64,000 bases of DNA from Prosthecomicrobium sp. N25 (GTDB lineage: Bacteria > Pseudomonadota > Alphaproteobacteria > Rhizobiales > Ancalomicrobiaceae). Position 1 is the stretch's first letter. Each line of letters opens with the position of its first letter. The stretch lies in assembly GCF_037203705.1 (NCBI RefSeq), contig NZ_JBBCAT010000005.1:1-64000 (forward strand), read 5' to 3'. This document shows positions 27,870 to 37,222 of this stretch, in pieces. The notes under the pieces were generated by a model, which worked only from the letters and a program-made list of their open reading frames with translations, ran no database searches and was not told the origin of the DNA. Position numbers and translations under genes: made by a program.

Positions 27870-29240
27870 TCAGCCGGCGGAGCGGAGCGGGGGGCGCTGG
27901 AGGAGGGCGGCGAGGTGGTCGGCCAGCTCGGCGCATTGCTGGCGGATGTCGGGGATCGCGATCATCTCCCACATCGCCCCGCGACACAGGGGGCCGACGG
28001 CGTAGAGGCGGTCGGAGGGGCGGCCGCCCGTGTCGACGATCGCGTAGTCGTCGGAGACGGCGAGGCCGAGCGCGAGGTCGTCGACACTGGCGAGGCCCTG
28101 GTCGATGAGCGACCGGATGACGGGGTTCGGCGAGGTGCGGACGTCCGAGGGAAGGCCGGTCGCATCGATCAGGCGCGCCACGCGCAGCACTTCCAACGCC
28201 TCAGTCCCGCGCCGCCGGAAGGTCACCTCGAGCCCGGCTCCGCCGCCGACCGCGACCACCTTGGCGGCGGTCACGTCGAGCCGGCGATCGCGCGATAGGT
28301 TGCCGATCGTCTCGGCCACCGCCGGGGCCATCCTGTGGCGGTGGACGTCCCACCAGGGCCTGGCGTGCCTCAGGAAGCGGGCGCGCTGGTCCCGGTCCAT
28401 GCCTTGCCACAAGGCGCGGGTGTGCGGCCGCAGGCCGTCCACGACGCTGCGCCAATCCGTGCCGTCCCGGGCCGCCGCCCGGACCAGCCCGCGCAGCCAG
28501 GCCAGGATCCGGCTGAGGGGCGCGCCGATCGGCACCGCCTCGCGCGGGATCGGGCGCGGGGCGGCGACGGCGTGCACGGCGGGCATGAGGCCGCGTCGGG
28601 AGATCGCCTGGATCCGGCCGCGATGACCCTGCCGGCGCAAGGTCAGCACCACGTCCACCATGGTCAGGCCGGTCCCGAGGATGCCGACCTCGGCGTCCGG
28701 GTCCAGTCCTGCGGTCGCCTCGGGGTCCCAGGCGTCCCTGACCGCGTCGCCCCTGGGGGGCCTCGGATCGTGTCCGGTGGCGAGGATCACGGCCCCGCCC
28801 CGGATCGACGCCCCGTCGGAGAGGGAGACATCGACGCCGTCCGGCAGGAGGCGGATGCCGACCGCCGAGCCCCGGAGGTGGCGGACGTTCTCCATAAGGG
28901 CGTCCTCGAAGAGCTGGGCCAGGTAGGCGCCGTAGACGCGCCGCGGGACGAAGCAGAAGTGCGTCGCGCAGCCGATCCCCTCGGCGGCGCCCCGCCGCTG
29001 CAGCCAGCGGAAGAAGTGGTCCGGGTCGTTGGGGAAGGCGCTCATGTTGGAGACGCGCACGTTGAGGAGATGCTGCGGGTCCCGGGTCGAGTAGGCGAGG
29101 CCCCGGCCTGGCGCCTCGGCCGGCTCGACGAGCACCACCTCGGCGTCCCGGCCGAGGGTCCGCGACAGGTTCACGGCGGCCAGGACCCCGCTCGCCCCGC
29201 CCCCGATCACGATCACACGCTGTCCCAACGTCATCCGCAT
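27870..29240 (-). CDS. FAD/NAD(P)-binding oxidoreductase (NAD_binding_9)
   Basis: 456 aa. FAD-binding VIVIGGGASGVLAAVNL at the N-terminus, then LLNVRVSNMSAFPNDPDHF and a second dinucleotide site VGILGTGLTMVDVVLTL. This is the PF13454 class (FAD-NAD(P)-binding protein), often found beside sulfonate or peroxide-related genes; its reaction is not established. Divergent from the sulfonate operon with 221 nt between, so it probably shares control with it. C-terminus LLQRPPLRSAG seems natural although a foreign fragment adjoins the stop. Confidence 0.8.
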   Translation of the reverse strand: MRMTLGQRVIVIGGGASGVLAAVNLSRTLGRDAEVVLVEPAEAPGRGLAYSTRDPQHLLNVRVSNMSAFPNDPDHFFRWLQRRGAAEGIGCATHFCFVPRRVYGAYLAQLFEDALMENVRHLRGSAVGIRLLPDGVDVSLSDGASIRGGAVILATGHDPRPPRGDAVRDAWDPEATAGLDPDAEVGILGTGLTMVDVVLTLRRQGHRGRIQAISRRGLMPAVHAVAAPRPIPREAVPIGAPLSRILAWLRGLVRAAARDGTDWRSVVDGLRPHTRALWQGMDRDQRARFLRHARPWWDVHRHRMAPAVAETIGNLSRDRRLDVTAAKVVAVGGGAGLEVTFRRRGTEALEVLRVARLIDATGLPSDVRTSPNPVIRSLIDQGLASVDDLALGLAVSDDYAIVDTGGRPSDRLYAVGPLCRGAMWEMIAIPDIRQQCAELADHLAALLQRPPLRSAG

Positions 29241-29260
29241 GTTCGGCCTCCAATGCCGAC

Positions 29261-29279
29261 TTATCCTATCGGGATTTTA
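29261..29279. promoter_or_regulatory. Imperfect palindrome in the ssu divergent promoter
   Basis: TTATCCTATCGGGATTTTA, a dyad built on ATCC and GGAT, 21 nt upstream of the FAD-protein ATG and 182 nt before the FMN reductase. Such TATC-GGGAT sequences precede many sulfur-assimilation operons in related bacteria as I recall; a possible site for the Rrf2 regulator at 33998. Confidence 0.35.
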
Positions 29280-29461
29280 TGATTCCTGTCCAGACTCGTG
29301 GACCGGTGGCACGGCATTCTCCGTTAATCCGCAATTCTGGTCATCGGTTTCGCGAGACGCGCGTTTGTGAGTGCTGAATTAGTCGACAAAATCGATCTAC
29401 TAAAGCATCCTCGTGGCTCATCCAACGGCCCGCCCGCGGCCCCGGCTCACGAGGAAGCACG

Positions 29462-30028
29462 ATGTCCCGGTCCTACCTGGTCGGCCTTGCCGGCAACACC
29501 CAGCGCCCATCGCGTACCCTGGGGCTCGTCGAGGCGCTCGTCGCCGAGATCGGCCTTCGGCATCCGGTCGACAGCGAGGTCCACGACCTCGTCGATCTCG
29601 GCGCCGACCTCGGAGCCACGCTCGATCCGCGGTTCGCGCCGCCGCGGCTCGCCGGCATCCTGGACGCGATCGAGACCGCGGACGCGCTCGTCGTGGCCTC
29701 GCCGGTCTACAAGGGGGCCTATACGGGCCTGTTCAAGCACCTGTTCGACCTGATCGATCCCAAGGGCCTCGCCGGCAAGCCGGTGGTCATCGCCGCCACC
29801 GGCGGCAGCGAGCGGCATTCGCTGGTCGTCGACCACGCGCTCAGGCCGCTCTTCGGCTTCTTCGGCGCCGCGATCGTGCCGACCGGGGTCTACGGCACCG
29901 AGAAAGAATTCCTGGACTACCGGCCGAGCCATTCGGCCCTGGTGGCGCGCATCGGGCAGGCGGCCGACGAGACGGCCAGGCTGCTGCGCGTCCATGCCGG
30001 GCCCGCCGCGCTGGCGCGCAGGGCCTGA
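29462..30028 (+). CDS. msuE: NAD(P)H-dependent FMN reductase (SsuE/MsuE)
   Basis: 188 aa flavodoxin-like reductase; VGLAGNTQRPSRTLGLVEAL is the phosphate-binding loop and ASPVYKGAYTGLFKHLFDLI the conserved family block. Supplies FMNH2 to the SsuD monooxygenase downstream. Start ATG 29462 is preceded by CGAGGAAGCACG. First gene of a five-gene sulfonate operon. Confidence 0.9.
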   Translation: MSRSYLVGLAGNTQRPSRTLGLVEALVAEIGLRHPVDSEVHDLVDLGADLGATLDPRFAPPRLAGILDAIETADALVVASPVYKGAYTGLFKHLFDLIDPKGLAGKPVVIAATGGSERHSLVVDHALRPLFGFFGAAIVPTGVYGTEKEFLDYRPSHSALVARIGQAADETARLLRVHAGPAALARRA

Positions 30029-30057
30029 TCCCTCCTTCCACACCAATGGAGATCCTG

Positions 30058-31026
30058 ATGCTGACGAGACGAAGCACGCTCGCCCTGCTGGGCGCGACCG
30101 CAGGAGCCGGATGGCTCGGCCGACCAGGCGCCGGCCATGCGCAGGGCGGGGAGCCCGCGCGGGAATTCCGCATCGGCTACCAGAAGTCCGGCGGGCTGGT
30201 GATCGCCCGGCGCCAGGAGGCGCTCGAGAAGCGTCTCGCGGCGCGCGGCATCAAGGTGAGCTACATCGAGTTCCAGGCCGGGCCTCCGCTCCTCGAGGCG
30301 CTGAACCTCGGCGCCATCGACTTCGGCACGACCGGCGACACGCCGCCGATCTTCGCCCAGGCGGCCCGGGCCAACCTGGTCTACGTGGCCACCATCCCGG
30401 CCCCGGGGGCGGGCTCCGCCATCCTGGTCAAGCGGGACGGGCCCATCCGCTCGCTGGCGGACCTGAAGGGGCGGACGATCGGGTTCACCAAGGGCTCGAG
30501 CGCCCACAACTTCACGGTCAACGCGGTCAAGAAGGCCGGGCTCGCCTGGAGCGACATCAAGCCCGCCTATCTCTCGCCGGCCGATGCCGGCGCGGCCTTC
30601 GCCAACGGCTCGATCGACGCCTGGACGATCTGGGATCCCTTCTACGCGATCGCGGAGAAGACCCAGGACGCGCGGGTGCTGACGACGGCCGAGGGCATCG
30701 TCGAGACGAACTCCTTCTACCTTGCCAACGGCACCTACGCCAAAGCGAACCCCGGCCTGGTCCGCGACGTCCTCGACGAACTGACCCGGGTCGCCGCCTG
30801 GGCCACGGAGCATCCCGACGAGGTCGCCCGCGCGCTCGCCGAGGTGACCGGCGTCGCCCTTGAGCACCAGCAGCGGGCCGCCGCCCGGACCCGCTACGCG
30901 GTCACCCCGGTGACGGAAGACGTCGTCCGCAGCCAGCAGGCCATCGCCGACGAGTTCGCCCGCCTCGGCCTGATCCCCCGGACCATCAACGTGCGCGAGG
31001 CGGTCTGGACGCCGCCGGTGACCTGA
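30058..31026 (+). CDS. ssuA: Aliphatic sulfonate ABC transporter binding protein
   Basis: 322 aa periplasmic protein. The ATG at 30058 is used because GGAG lies 6 nt before; an in-frame ATG at 30046 is possible. Twin-arginine-like leader MLTRRSTLALLGATAGAGWL to AGHAQ. Mature part: FRIGYQKSGGLVIARRQ, LGAIDFGTTGDTPPIFAQA, KGSSAHNF and SIDAWTIWDPFYA, all typical of SsuA. Length is normal. Confidence 0.93.
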   Translation: MLTRRSTLALLGATAGAGWLGRPGAGHAQGGEPAREFRIGYQKSGGLVIARRQEALEKRLAARGIKVSYIEFQAGPPLLEALNLGAIDFGTTGDTPPIFAQAARANLVYVATIPAPGAGSAILVKRDGPIRSLADLKGRTIGFTKGSSAHNFTVNAVKKAGLAWSDIKPAYLSPADAGAAFANGSIDAWTIWDPFYAIAEKTQDARVLTTAEGIVETNSFYLANGTYAKANPGLVRDVLDELTRVAAWATEHPDEVARALAEVTGVALEHQQRAAARTRYAVTPVTEDVVRSQQAIADEFARLGLIPRTINVREAVWTPPVT

Positions 31027-31077
31027 CCCGGTCGCCGCCCGCGACCTGCCCGACCCCTCAATCCCAAGGACCCGACC

Positions 31078-32238
31078 ATGGCCCACCCCGACAAACCGAT
31101 CGACTTCTTCTGGTTCATCCCCACCAGCGGCGACGGACCCTACCTCGGCACCGACGAGGGGCACCGCGCCCCCGACCACCGGTACCTGCGCGAGATCGCC
31201 ACGGCGGTCGACCGGCTGGGCTACGGCGGCGTGCTGCTCCCGACCGGGGCCAACTGCGAGGACAGCTGGATCACCGCCACGGCGCTCGCCACCGCCACCG
31301 AGAAGCTGCGCTTCCTGGTCGCGATCCGGCCCGGAACGGCCAGTCCGGCCTTCTACGCCCGGCTCGCCGCGGCCCTCGATCGGGTCTCGAACGGACGGCT
31401 TCTGCTCAACATCGTGGTCGGAGGCTCGCCCAGGGAACTGGCCGGGGACGGCATCTTCCTGCCGCACGACGAGCGCTACGACCACGCCGAGGAGTTCTTC
31501 GAGGTGTTCGAGACCCTGGCGCGGGGCGGGGCGGCGACCCTCGAGGGCAGGCACATCAAGGCGCAGGGCGCCAAATTGCAGTTCCCCTTCGTGCAGAAGC
31601 CCCGCCCGCCGCTGTTCTTCGGCGGGTCGTCGGACGCGGCGATCGCCTTCTCGGCGGGCCGGGTCGACAAGTATCTCACCTGGGGCGAGCCGCCGGCCGA
31701 CGTGGCGGAGAAGATCGGCCGCGTGCGCCAGGCCGCGGCGGCGAAGGGCCGGACGGTAACCTTCGGGATCCGGCTGCACTTCATCGTGCGAGAAACCGAC
31801 GAGGAGGCCTTCGCGGCGGCCGACCGGCTGATCTCCCGGCTCGACGACGCGACGATCGCGGCCCAGCAGGCGAAATTCGCGACCGAGTCGGACTCGGTCG
31901 GCCAGCGGCGCATGACGGCGCTGCACGGCGGCCGCCGCGACGCCCTCTACGTGGCCCCGAACCTCTGGGCGGGAGTCGGGCTCGTGCGCGGCGGGGCCGG
32001 GACGGCGCTGGTCGGGAGCCCCGCCACGGTGGCGGCGCGCCTGCGCGAGTACCAGGCGCTCGGCATCGACACGGTGATCGGGTCCGGCTACCCGCATCTC
32101 GAGGAGGCCTACCGGGTGGCCGAGCTGCTGTTCCCCGCCCTGGGGCTCTCGCAGACGCGCGGCGGCCAGGTGCTCGAGGGCGATTTCGGGACCGGCGCGC
32201 CGCGCCGGCGCATCACAGGCCTCGCCGCCGCGGTCTGA
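31078..32238 (+). CDS. ssuD: FMNH2-dependent alkanesulfonate monooxygenase
   Basis: 386 aa bacterial luciferase-like enzyme that cleaves alkanesulfonates to aldehyde and sulfite. [27 protein letters not shown] (conserved Cys), [14 protein letters not shown] and [11 protein letters not shown] are SsuD marks, and the C-terminal FGTGAPRRR arginines bind FMNH2. Works with the FMN reductase at 29462. ATG 31078 follows CCAAGGACCCGACC. A strong hairpin follows the stop. Confidence 0.94.
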   Translation: MAHPDKPIDFFWFIPTSGDGPYLGTDEGHRAPDHRYLREIATAVDRLGYGGVLLPTGANCEDSWITATALATATEKLRFLVAIRPGTASPAFYARLAAALDRVSNGRLLLNIVVGGSPRELAGDGIFLPHDERYDHAEEFFEVFETLARGGAATLEGRHIKAQGAKLQFPFVQKPRPPLFFGGSSDAAIAFSAGRVDKYLTWGEPPADVAEKIGRVRQAAAAKGRTVTFGIRLHFIVRETDEEAFAAADRLISRLDDATIAAQQAKFATESDSVGQRRMTALHGGRRDALYVAPNLWAGVGLVRGGAGTALVGSPATVAARLREYQALGIDTVIGSGYPHLEEAYRVAELLFPALGLSQTRGGQVLEGDFGTGAPRRRITGLAAAV

Positions 32239-32244
32239 CGCCGT

Positions 32245-32278
32245 GGGCGGGCCGGCACCGCCGCACGCCGGCCCGCCC
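32245..32278 (+). terminator. 12-bp hairpin between ssuD and ssuC
   Basis: GGGCGGGCCGGC at 32245-32256 pairs perfectly with 32267-32278 across a 10-nt loop. No U-tract, and the operon continues 32 nt later, so it is more likely an mRNA-stabilising or attenuating element than a full stop. Confidence 0.5.
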
Positions 32279-32310
32279 GGATCTCTCCCCGTCTTTCCCG
32301 AGAGGATGCC

Positions 32311-33081
32311 ATGGCCAAGTCGCCGCTTTCCGCCTTCGTGCCCTATGCCCTGCCGGCCGCCGTGATCGCGCTGTGGCAGGTCGGATCCAGCCTCGGCCTG
32401 ATCTCCGACCGCGTGCTGCCGGCGCCGACCGACGTGGTCGCGGCGGGCTGGCGCCTCGCCCTGTCGGGCGAACTCCTGGCCAATGCCCGGTCGAGCGCGG
32501 CGCGCGCCGTGTCCGGGCTTCTGATCGGGGGGACGATCGGCTTCGGCCTCGGGCTCGCCAACGGCCTGTCCCGTGCCTCCGACCGGCTGACCGACACCAC
32601 CGTGCAGATGATCCGAAACATCCCGCACCTGGCGCTGATCCCGCTGGTCATCCTGTGGTTCGGCATCGGCGAGGAGGCGAAGCTGTTCCTGGTCGCGCTC
32701 GGGGTGTTTTTCCCGGTCTACGTCAACACGGTGCACGGCGTGCGCGGGGTCGACGGGCAGCTCATCGAGATGGGACGGATCTACGGCATGAGCCGCTGGA
32801 CCCTGTTCCGGAAGGTGATCCTGCCCGGGGCGCTGCCGTCCATCTTCGTCGGCCTGCGCTACGCGCTCGGCATCATGTGGCTGACGCTCATCGTCGCCGA
32901 GACCATCTCGGCCTCCTCGGGGCTCGGCTACATGGCCATGCAGGCGCGCGAGTTCATGCTCGTCGACGTGGTCGTGCTCTCGATCCTGATCTACGCGCTG
33001 CTCGGAAAGCTCGCCGACGTGCTCGCCCGCAGCCTCGAACGCCGCAGCCTCGCCTGGCATCCGGCCTTCCACAATCACTGA
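32311..33081 (+). CDS. ssuC: Sulfonate ABC transporter permease
   Basis: 256 aa, six membrane segments; the ATPase-contact EAA loop reads [57 protein letters not shown] is the usual SsuC tail. ATG 32311 after GAGAGGATGCC. Partner of SsuA and SsuB. Confidence 0.92.
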   Translation: MAKSPLSAFVPYALPAAVIALWQVGSSLGLISDRVLPAPTDVVAAGWRLALSGELLANARSSAARAVSGLLIGGTIGFGLGLANGLSRASDRLTDTTVQMIRNIPHLALIPLVILWFGIGEEAKLFLVALGVFFPVYVNTVHGVRGVDGQLIEMGRIYGMSRWTLFRKVILPGALPSIFVGLRYALGIMWLTLIVAETISASSGLGYMAMQAREFMLVDVVVLSILIYALLGKLADVLARSLERRSLAWHPAFHNH

Positions 33082-33091
33082 GGACAAGCCC

Positions 33092-33946
33092 ATGACCAGC
33101 CTCGCCCGGATCGATCCGACCGGCCCTTCCGTCTCTCCCGTCCCGCTCGGAGCGGGGTGGGGCGAAGCGGCGGCGGCCCCGCCGGCCCCTCCGCCCGAGC
33201 CTCGCCGCGCCGGCGTCTCGCTGTCGCTCGCCGGCGTCGGCAAGGCCTTCGGCGACAAGGTGGTGCTCGAGGGCATCGACCTCGACGTGCCGGCGGGACA
33301 GTTCCTGGTGGTGGTCGGCAAGAGCGGCTGCGGGAAGAGCACGCTCCTGCGGCTCCTGGTCGGGCTCGACCAGCCGACCGGCGGCACGATCGCGCTCGGC
33401 CACGGGCGGGAGGGCCGCGCCAATGCGCGCATCGTCTTTCAGGAGCCGCGCCTGCTGCCGTGGGCGACGGTCGCCGACAACGTGGCGGTCGGCCTGCCGG
33501 CCGCCCGGGACCGGGCCTCGGCGCGGGCCGCCGCGCTCGACGTGCTCGCGGACGTGCATCTCGAGAGCCGCGCCGACGAGTGGCCGTCAGTGCTCTCCGG
33601 CGGCCAGCGCCAGCGGGTCGCGCTCGCCCGGGCGCTCGTCAGCCATCCGGATCTGCTGGTCCTCGACGAGCCGCTCGGCGCCCTCGACGCGCTGACCCGG
33701 ATCACCATGCAGCAGTTCGTGGAGCGGGTCTGGCACGCCCAGGGCTTCACGGCCGTGCTGGTCACCCACGACGTGTCGGAGGCGGTCGCCCTCGGGGACC
33801 GGGTCGTGGTGGTCGACGAGGGGCGCATCGCGCTGGACCTCGCGGTCGACCTGCCGCGGCCGCGCGAGCGCGGCTCGCCGGAACTCGCCGCCCTGGAGGG
33901 TCGGCTCCTCGATGCGATCTTCGGCGTCGCGGACGTGGTCTACTGA
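33092..33946 (+). CDS. ssuB: Sulfonate ABC transporter ATPase
   Basis: 284 aa. Walker [14 protein letters not shown]-loop [10 protein letters not shown], signature [16 protein letters not shown], Walker [17 protein letters not shown], switch His in [11 protein letters not shown] proline- and alanine-rich N-terminal extension of about 40 residues precedes the ABC core ([14 protein letters not shown]); some SsuB proteins have this. 10 nt after ssuC. Last operon gene; convergent with the Rrf2 gene. Confidence 0.93.
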   Translation: MTSLARIDPTGPSVSPVPLGAGWGEAAAAPPAPPPEPRRAGVSLSLAGVGKAFGDKVVLEGIDLDVPAGQFLVVVGKSGCGKSTLLRLLVGLDQPTGGTIALGHGREGRANARIVFQEPRLLPWATVADNVAVGLPAARDRASARAAALDVLADVHLESRADEWPSVLSGGQRQRVALARALVSHPDLLVLDEPLGALDALTRITMQQFVERVWHAQGFTAVLVTHDVSEAVALGDRVVVVDEGRIALDLAVDLPRPRERGSPELAALEGRLLDAIFGVADVVY

Positions 33947-33997
33947 AGGGGCCGGCGCGCCCGGGCCGTCGCCGGGCGAGGGCGTTCCGGGCCGGTC

Positions 33998-34459
33998 CTA
34001 CGGGCCGGTCCCGCCTTGGCCGGCCGACCAGGCGCGCGCGTTGGCCGAGCGGCGGGCCATCTGGGCGAGCGTGGTGGTGTCGAGCACGCGGGAGATCGCA
34101 TCGCGCACGTCGACCATGGTCAGTCGGACCGGGCAGGTCTCCAGGTCTGAACAGTCGTCGCAGGGCCGGAAGGCGGTGCGGCTGGCGCAGCCGATCGGGG
34201 CGAGCGGGCCGTCCAGCGAACGGACGACGTCGCCGAGCCGGATCTCGTCCGGGGCCCGGGCGAGCGCCACGCCGCCGCCGGGGCCCTTCTTGGAGCGCAC
34301 GAAGCCGGCGTTGCGCAGATCGAGCAGGATGGCGTCGAGGAACTTCTTCGGGATGTTCTCGGCGGCGGCGATGCCGGCGATGGACGCCGTCTGGCCCGGC
34401 TCCAGGCCGGCGAGATGGGCGAGGGCCTTGAGGCCGTATTTGCCTTTGTTGGTGAGCAT
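33998..34459 (-). CDS. Rrf2-family transcriptional regulator
   Basis: 153 aa. [17 protein letters not shown] start and winged HTH with [27 protein letters not shown] are standard Rrf2. The cysteine-rich segment [19 protein letters not shown] could hold an Fe-S cluster as in IscR/NsrR or act as a redox switch. Beside ssu genes, a CymR-like sulfur-response role is likely. Divergent from the cupin gene with a 152-nt gap that should hold both promoters. Confidence 0.88.
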   Translation of the reverse strand: MLTNKGKYGLKALAHLAGLEPGQTASIAGIAAAENIPKKFLDAILLDLRNAGFVRSKKGPGGGVALARAPDEIRLGDVVRSLDGPLAPIGCASRTAFRPCDDCSDLETCPVRLTMVDVRDAISRVLDTTTLAQMARRSANARAWSAGQGGTGP

Positions 34460-34611
34460 GCCCGGATGTCCGTCCTTCCGTTGGGCATACGGGCCGCGCT
34501 GCCCGGGGTCAATCGTCCGGCCCCGACGCGCTGGCGGGCGGCGGTCCCCCTTGGCGCGAACATCCAGACTGGTGTTTCGTTAGGGCCCTGGCAAGCGAAA
34601 GGGCTCTTCCC

Positions 34612-35019
34612 ATGGACATCCAGCGCGCAGGCAGCAAACCCTCGGGACGGGGGCCGTCCGACTGGTTCACCGGTACGGTCCGCATCGACCCGCTGTTCTC
34701 GGCGCCCGCGCCGGCGCGCGTTGCGGGCGCCCTGGTGACCTTCGAGCCGGGCGCGCGGACGGCCTGGCATACCCATCCCCTGGGCCAGACCCTGATCGTC
34801 GTCAGCGGACGCGGGCTTGCGCAGCGGGAGGGCGGACCGGTCGAGGAGATCCGTCCCGGCGACGTTGTCTGGTTTCCGCCCGGCGAGAAGCATTGGCATG
34901 GGGCCAGTCCGGAGACCGCCATGAGCCACATCGCCGTCCAGGAGGCGCTCGACGGCAAGACCGTCGACTGGCTGGAGCATGTCGGCGACGCGGAGTACGG
35001 GGGGCAGCGAGCCGGCTAG
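34612..35019 (+). CDS. Cupin-domain protein (mandelonitrile-lyase-like family)
   Basis: 135 aa single-domain cupin. Motif 1 is [20 protein letters not shown] (His-x-His and a Gln in place of the usual Glu region), motif 2 [16 protein letters not shown]. This belongs to the group of small cupins containing bacterial R-mandelonitrile lyases, but most members are uncharacterised, so no reaction is assigned. ATG 34612 follows GGGCTCTTCCC, a weak ribosome site. Lies ahead of the sigma-54 regulator on the same strand. Confidence 0.82.
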   Translation: MDIQRAGSKPSGRGPSDWFTGTVRIDPLFSAPAPARVAGALVTFEPGARTAWHTHPLGQTLIVVSGRGLAQREGGPVEEIRPGDVVWFPPGEKHWHGASPETAMSHIAVQEALDGKTVDWLEHVGDAEYGGQRAG

Positions 35020-35131
35020 GGCAGCCGCCCCTCGCCGGGCGCCGGGTTGATCCAGCGGAAGGGGCGTGCGACCTTCAATCGGTTCGCATCCGGCTCCGGG
35101 CATGGGGGGTCGGCAGCCCGGGAGTTCGCCG

Positions 35132-37009
35132 ATGGTGTCCGCCAAGGCCCATGTCCAGGAGATCGAGCGCGTCGCGCGCGGAGACAGCAGTACCCGCGAC
35201 GCGGCTGTGCTGCAGTCGTGGCTCCGCTGCCTCAACGACTACCGGCTCGATCCGGCCAAGGCCCAGGAGGCCTATATCGTCCCGCAGACGCAGCTCAAGG
35301 AACATCGGGAACAGGCGCAGGAACTGATCCGGATCGGACGGTCGGCTATCGAGGGCCTGTTCCGGCACGTGATGGACCAGCACTACGTCCTGCTGCTCTC
35401 GGATGCCCGGGGCGTCACGGTCGACTTCATGGGCGACCCGACCTTCGACAACCAGTTGCGCAAGGCCGGCCTCTATCTTGGGTCGGAATGGTCGGAGAGC
35501 CGGGCCGGGACCTGCGCGGTCGGCGCCTCGATCGTGTCGGGCGAACCGGTGGTCATCCATCAGGACGACCATTTCGACACCTGCCACATCGGGCTCACCT
35601 GCACGGCGGCGCCGATCTTCGACACGTTCGGCGACCTGACGGCGGTGCTCGACATCTCGCAGCTCCGCTCGCCCACCGCCAAGGCCAGCCAGCATCTCGC
35701 GCTCCACCTCGTCTCCGAGACGGCCCGGCGGATCGAACTCGCCAACCTCATGGCGCGCACGCGCCACGACTGGATCCTGCGGCTCTCGCGCTCGCCGGAC
35801 TTCCTGGACGTGGATCCGGAGGCGGCGGTCTCGGTGGATGCCTCCGGCCGGATCTCGGGGATGACTCACGGCGGCTTCCGGGCCCTGTCGCGCATCCTCG
35901 GCAGCGCGGCGGGGGGCACGCGCGGGCTGATCGGCCAGCCGATCTCGCGCTTCCTGGACCTCGAGGTGGACGAACTGCCGCGCCTCATGCGCGGCCGGCC
36001 GAACGGCGAGCGGGTGGTGCGCACCCGCGGGGCGGCGGCGCTCTTCGCGAGCGCGGTGGCGCCTGTGCAGAGCTTCCGGGGCGGGCCGGCCACCGGCAGC
36101 CGGGTGCCGCGGGCCTTGCGGGACCTCGGTTTCGGGGATGCGGCGATCGAGGCCGTACAGGTCAAGGCGAGCCGGCTCGCGGGGCGCGACATCCCGATCC
36201 TGATCCAGGGCGAGACCGGCACCGGCAAGGAATTCCTGGCCCGGGCCATCCACGACAGCCAGCCCAACCCGGGGCGCTTCGTCGCCGTCAATTGCGCGGC
36301 GATCCCGGAGAGCCTGATCGAGTCCGAGCTCTTCGGCTATGCGCCGGGCGCCTTCACGGGCGCCTCGCCGCGCGGCAAGACGGGGCTGATCGAGGCGGCC
36401 GACGGGGGTACGCTGTTCCTCGACGAGATCGGGGACATGCCGCTCGGCCTGCAGGCGCGGCTCCTCAGGGTGCTCGCCGAAGGGGAGGTGACGCCGGTCG
36501 GCGCGCACCGGCCGAAACCCGTGCGCTTCCGCCTGATCTCGGCCTCCCACCACGCGCTCGACCGGCTGGTGGCGACGGGTGCGTTCCGGCAGGACCTCTT
36601 CTTCCGGCTCAACGCGGCGACCCTGAAGCTTCCCCCGCTGCGCGAGCGGAGCGACTTCGACGCGCTCGCCGACCATGTGCTGAAGCGCGCCGCCGAGGAC
36701 CTCGGGGTCTCGGTCCGTCTCTCCGCCGAGGCGCGGCTGGCGCTGCGGCGGCACGACTGGCCGGGCAACCTGCGCGAACTCGCCAACGCGCTGAAGGTGG
36801 CGGCCGCGCTGGCGGAGGGCGGGGAGATCCGGCGCGAGGACCTGCCCGACCATGCCGGCGCGACGGGGCCGTCCGGCCACCCCGACCCGGGCGAGGATCT
36901 CAGAGCCCGGCTCGCCGCCTGCGGGGGCAACGTGTCGGCGCTGGCCCGGCAGCTCGGCGTCGACCGGACGACCGTGCATCGCCGCCTGCGGCGCCTTTCG
37001 GCGCGCTGA
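35132..37009 (+). CDS. Sigma-54-dependent activator, AcoR-like
   Basis: 625 aa from the ATG at 35132 (CGGGAG 7 nt upstream). The N-terminal 300 residues include a GAF-like sensor ([29 protein letters not shown]...CTAAPIFD) as in AcoR. The AAA+ core has Walker [12 protein letters not shown], the sigma-54-contact GAFTGA, Walker [12 protein letters not shown] and the arginine-finger region. A Fis-type HTH ([21 protein letters not shown]) ends the protein. AcoR-type activators answer to small ketones or alcohols. The next gene has a clear -24/-12 promoter and is the obvious target. Confidence 0.92.
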   Translation: MVSAKAHVQEIERVARGDSSTRDAAVLQSWLRCLNDYRLDPAKAQEAYIVPQTQLKEHREQAQELIRIGRSAIEGLFRHVMDQHYVLLLSDARGVTVDFMGDPTFDNQLRKAGLYLGSEWSESRAGTCAVGASIVSGEPVVIHQDDHFDTCHIGLTCTAAPIFDTFGDLTAVLDISQLRSPTAKASQHLALHLVSETARRIELANLMARTRHDWILRLSRSPDFLDVDPEAAVSVDASGRISGMTHGGFRALSRILGSAAGGTRGLIGQPISRFLDLEVDELPRLMRGRPNGERVVRTRGAAALFASAVAPVQSFRGGPATGSRVPRALRDLGFGDAAIEAVQVKASRLAGRDIPILIQGETGTGKEFLARAIHDSQPNPGRFVAVNCAAIPESLIESELFGYAPGAFTGASPRGKTGLIEAADGGTLFLDEIGDMPLGLQARLLRVLAEGEVTPVGAHRPKPVRFRLISASHHALDRLVATGAFRQDLFFRLNAATLKLPPLRERSDFDALADHVLKRAAEDLGVSVRLSAEARLALRRHDWPGNLRELANALKVAAALAEGGEIRREDLPDHAGATGPSGHPDPGEDLRARLAACGGNVSALARQLGVDRTTVHRRLRRLSAR

Positions 37010-37045
37010 CCCGGCGCCCGCGATCCGGATCGCCAGGCGCGCCCC

Positions 37046-37057
37046 TGTGGCGCCACA
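37046..37057. promoter_or_regulatory. Candidate enhancer palindrome for the AcoR-like activator
   Basis: TGTGGCGCCACA, a perfect 12-bp palindrome about 95 nt upstream of the -24 element, a normal distance for an upstream activator site of a sigma-54 enhancer protein. Confidence 0.5.
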
Positions 37058-37151
37058 CCTGTCGCGCGCGCCACGGCGACCGCCACGGCCGGACGGCGCC
37101 CTCTGAGACCCAAGTGCCTGTGCGGCAAGGCTTCCCGCCCGGTCTGCCCGC

Positions 37152-37166
37152 TGGCACGCGGCTTGC
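37152..37166 (+). promoter_or_regulatory. Sigma-54 (-24/-12) promoter
   Basis: TGGCAC-GCGGC-TTGC, matching the sigma-54 consensus TGGCAC-N5-TTGC exactly, ending 56 nt upstream of the monooxygenase ATG. Confidence 0.88.
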
Positions 37167-37222
37167 GGTCGTCGGGTCCGAGCGGGCGGTCGACCCGCAT
37201 CCTAAGGAACCAGGAGGAACGC

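Noticed and set aside
29917-33432. 1171-codon minus-strand frame opposite the ssu operon
   Set aside because: Complement of five well-identified sulfonate genes; composition artefact of high GC.
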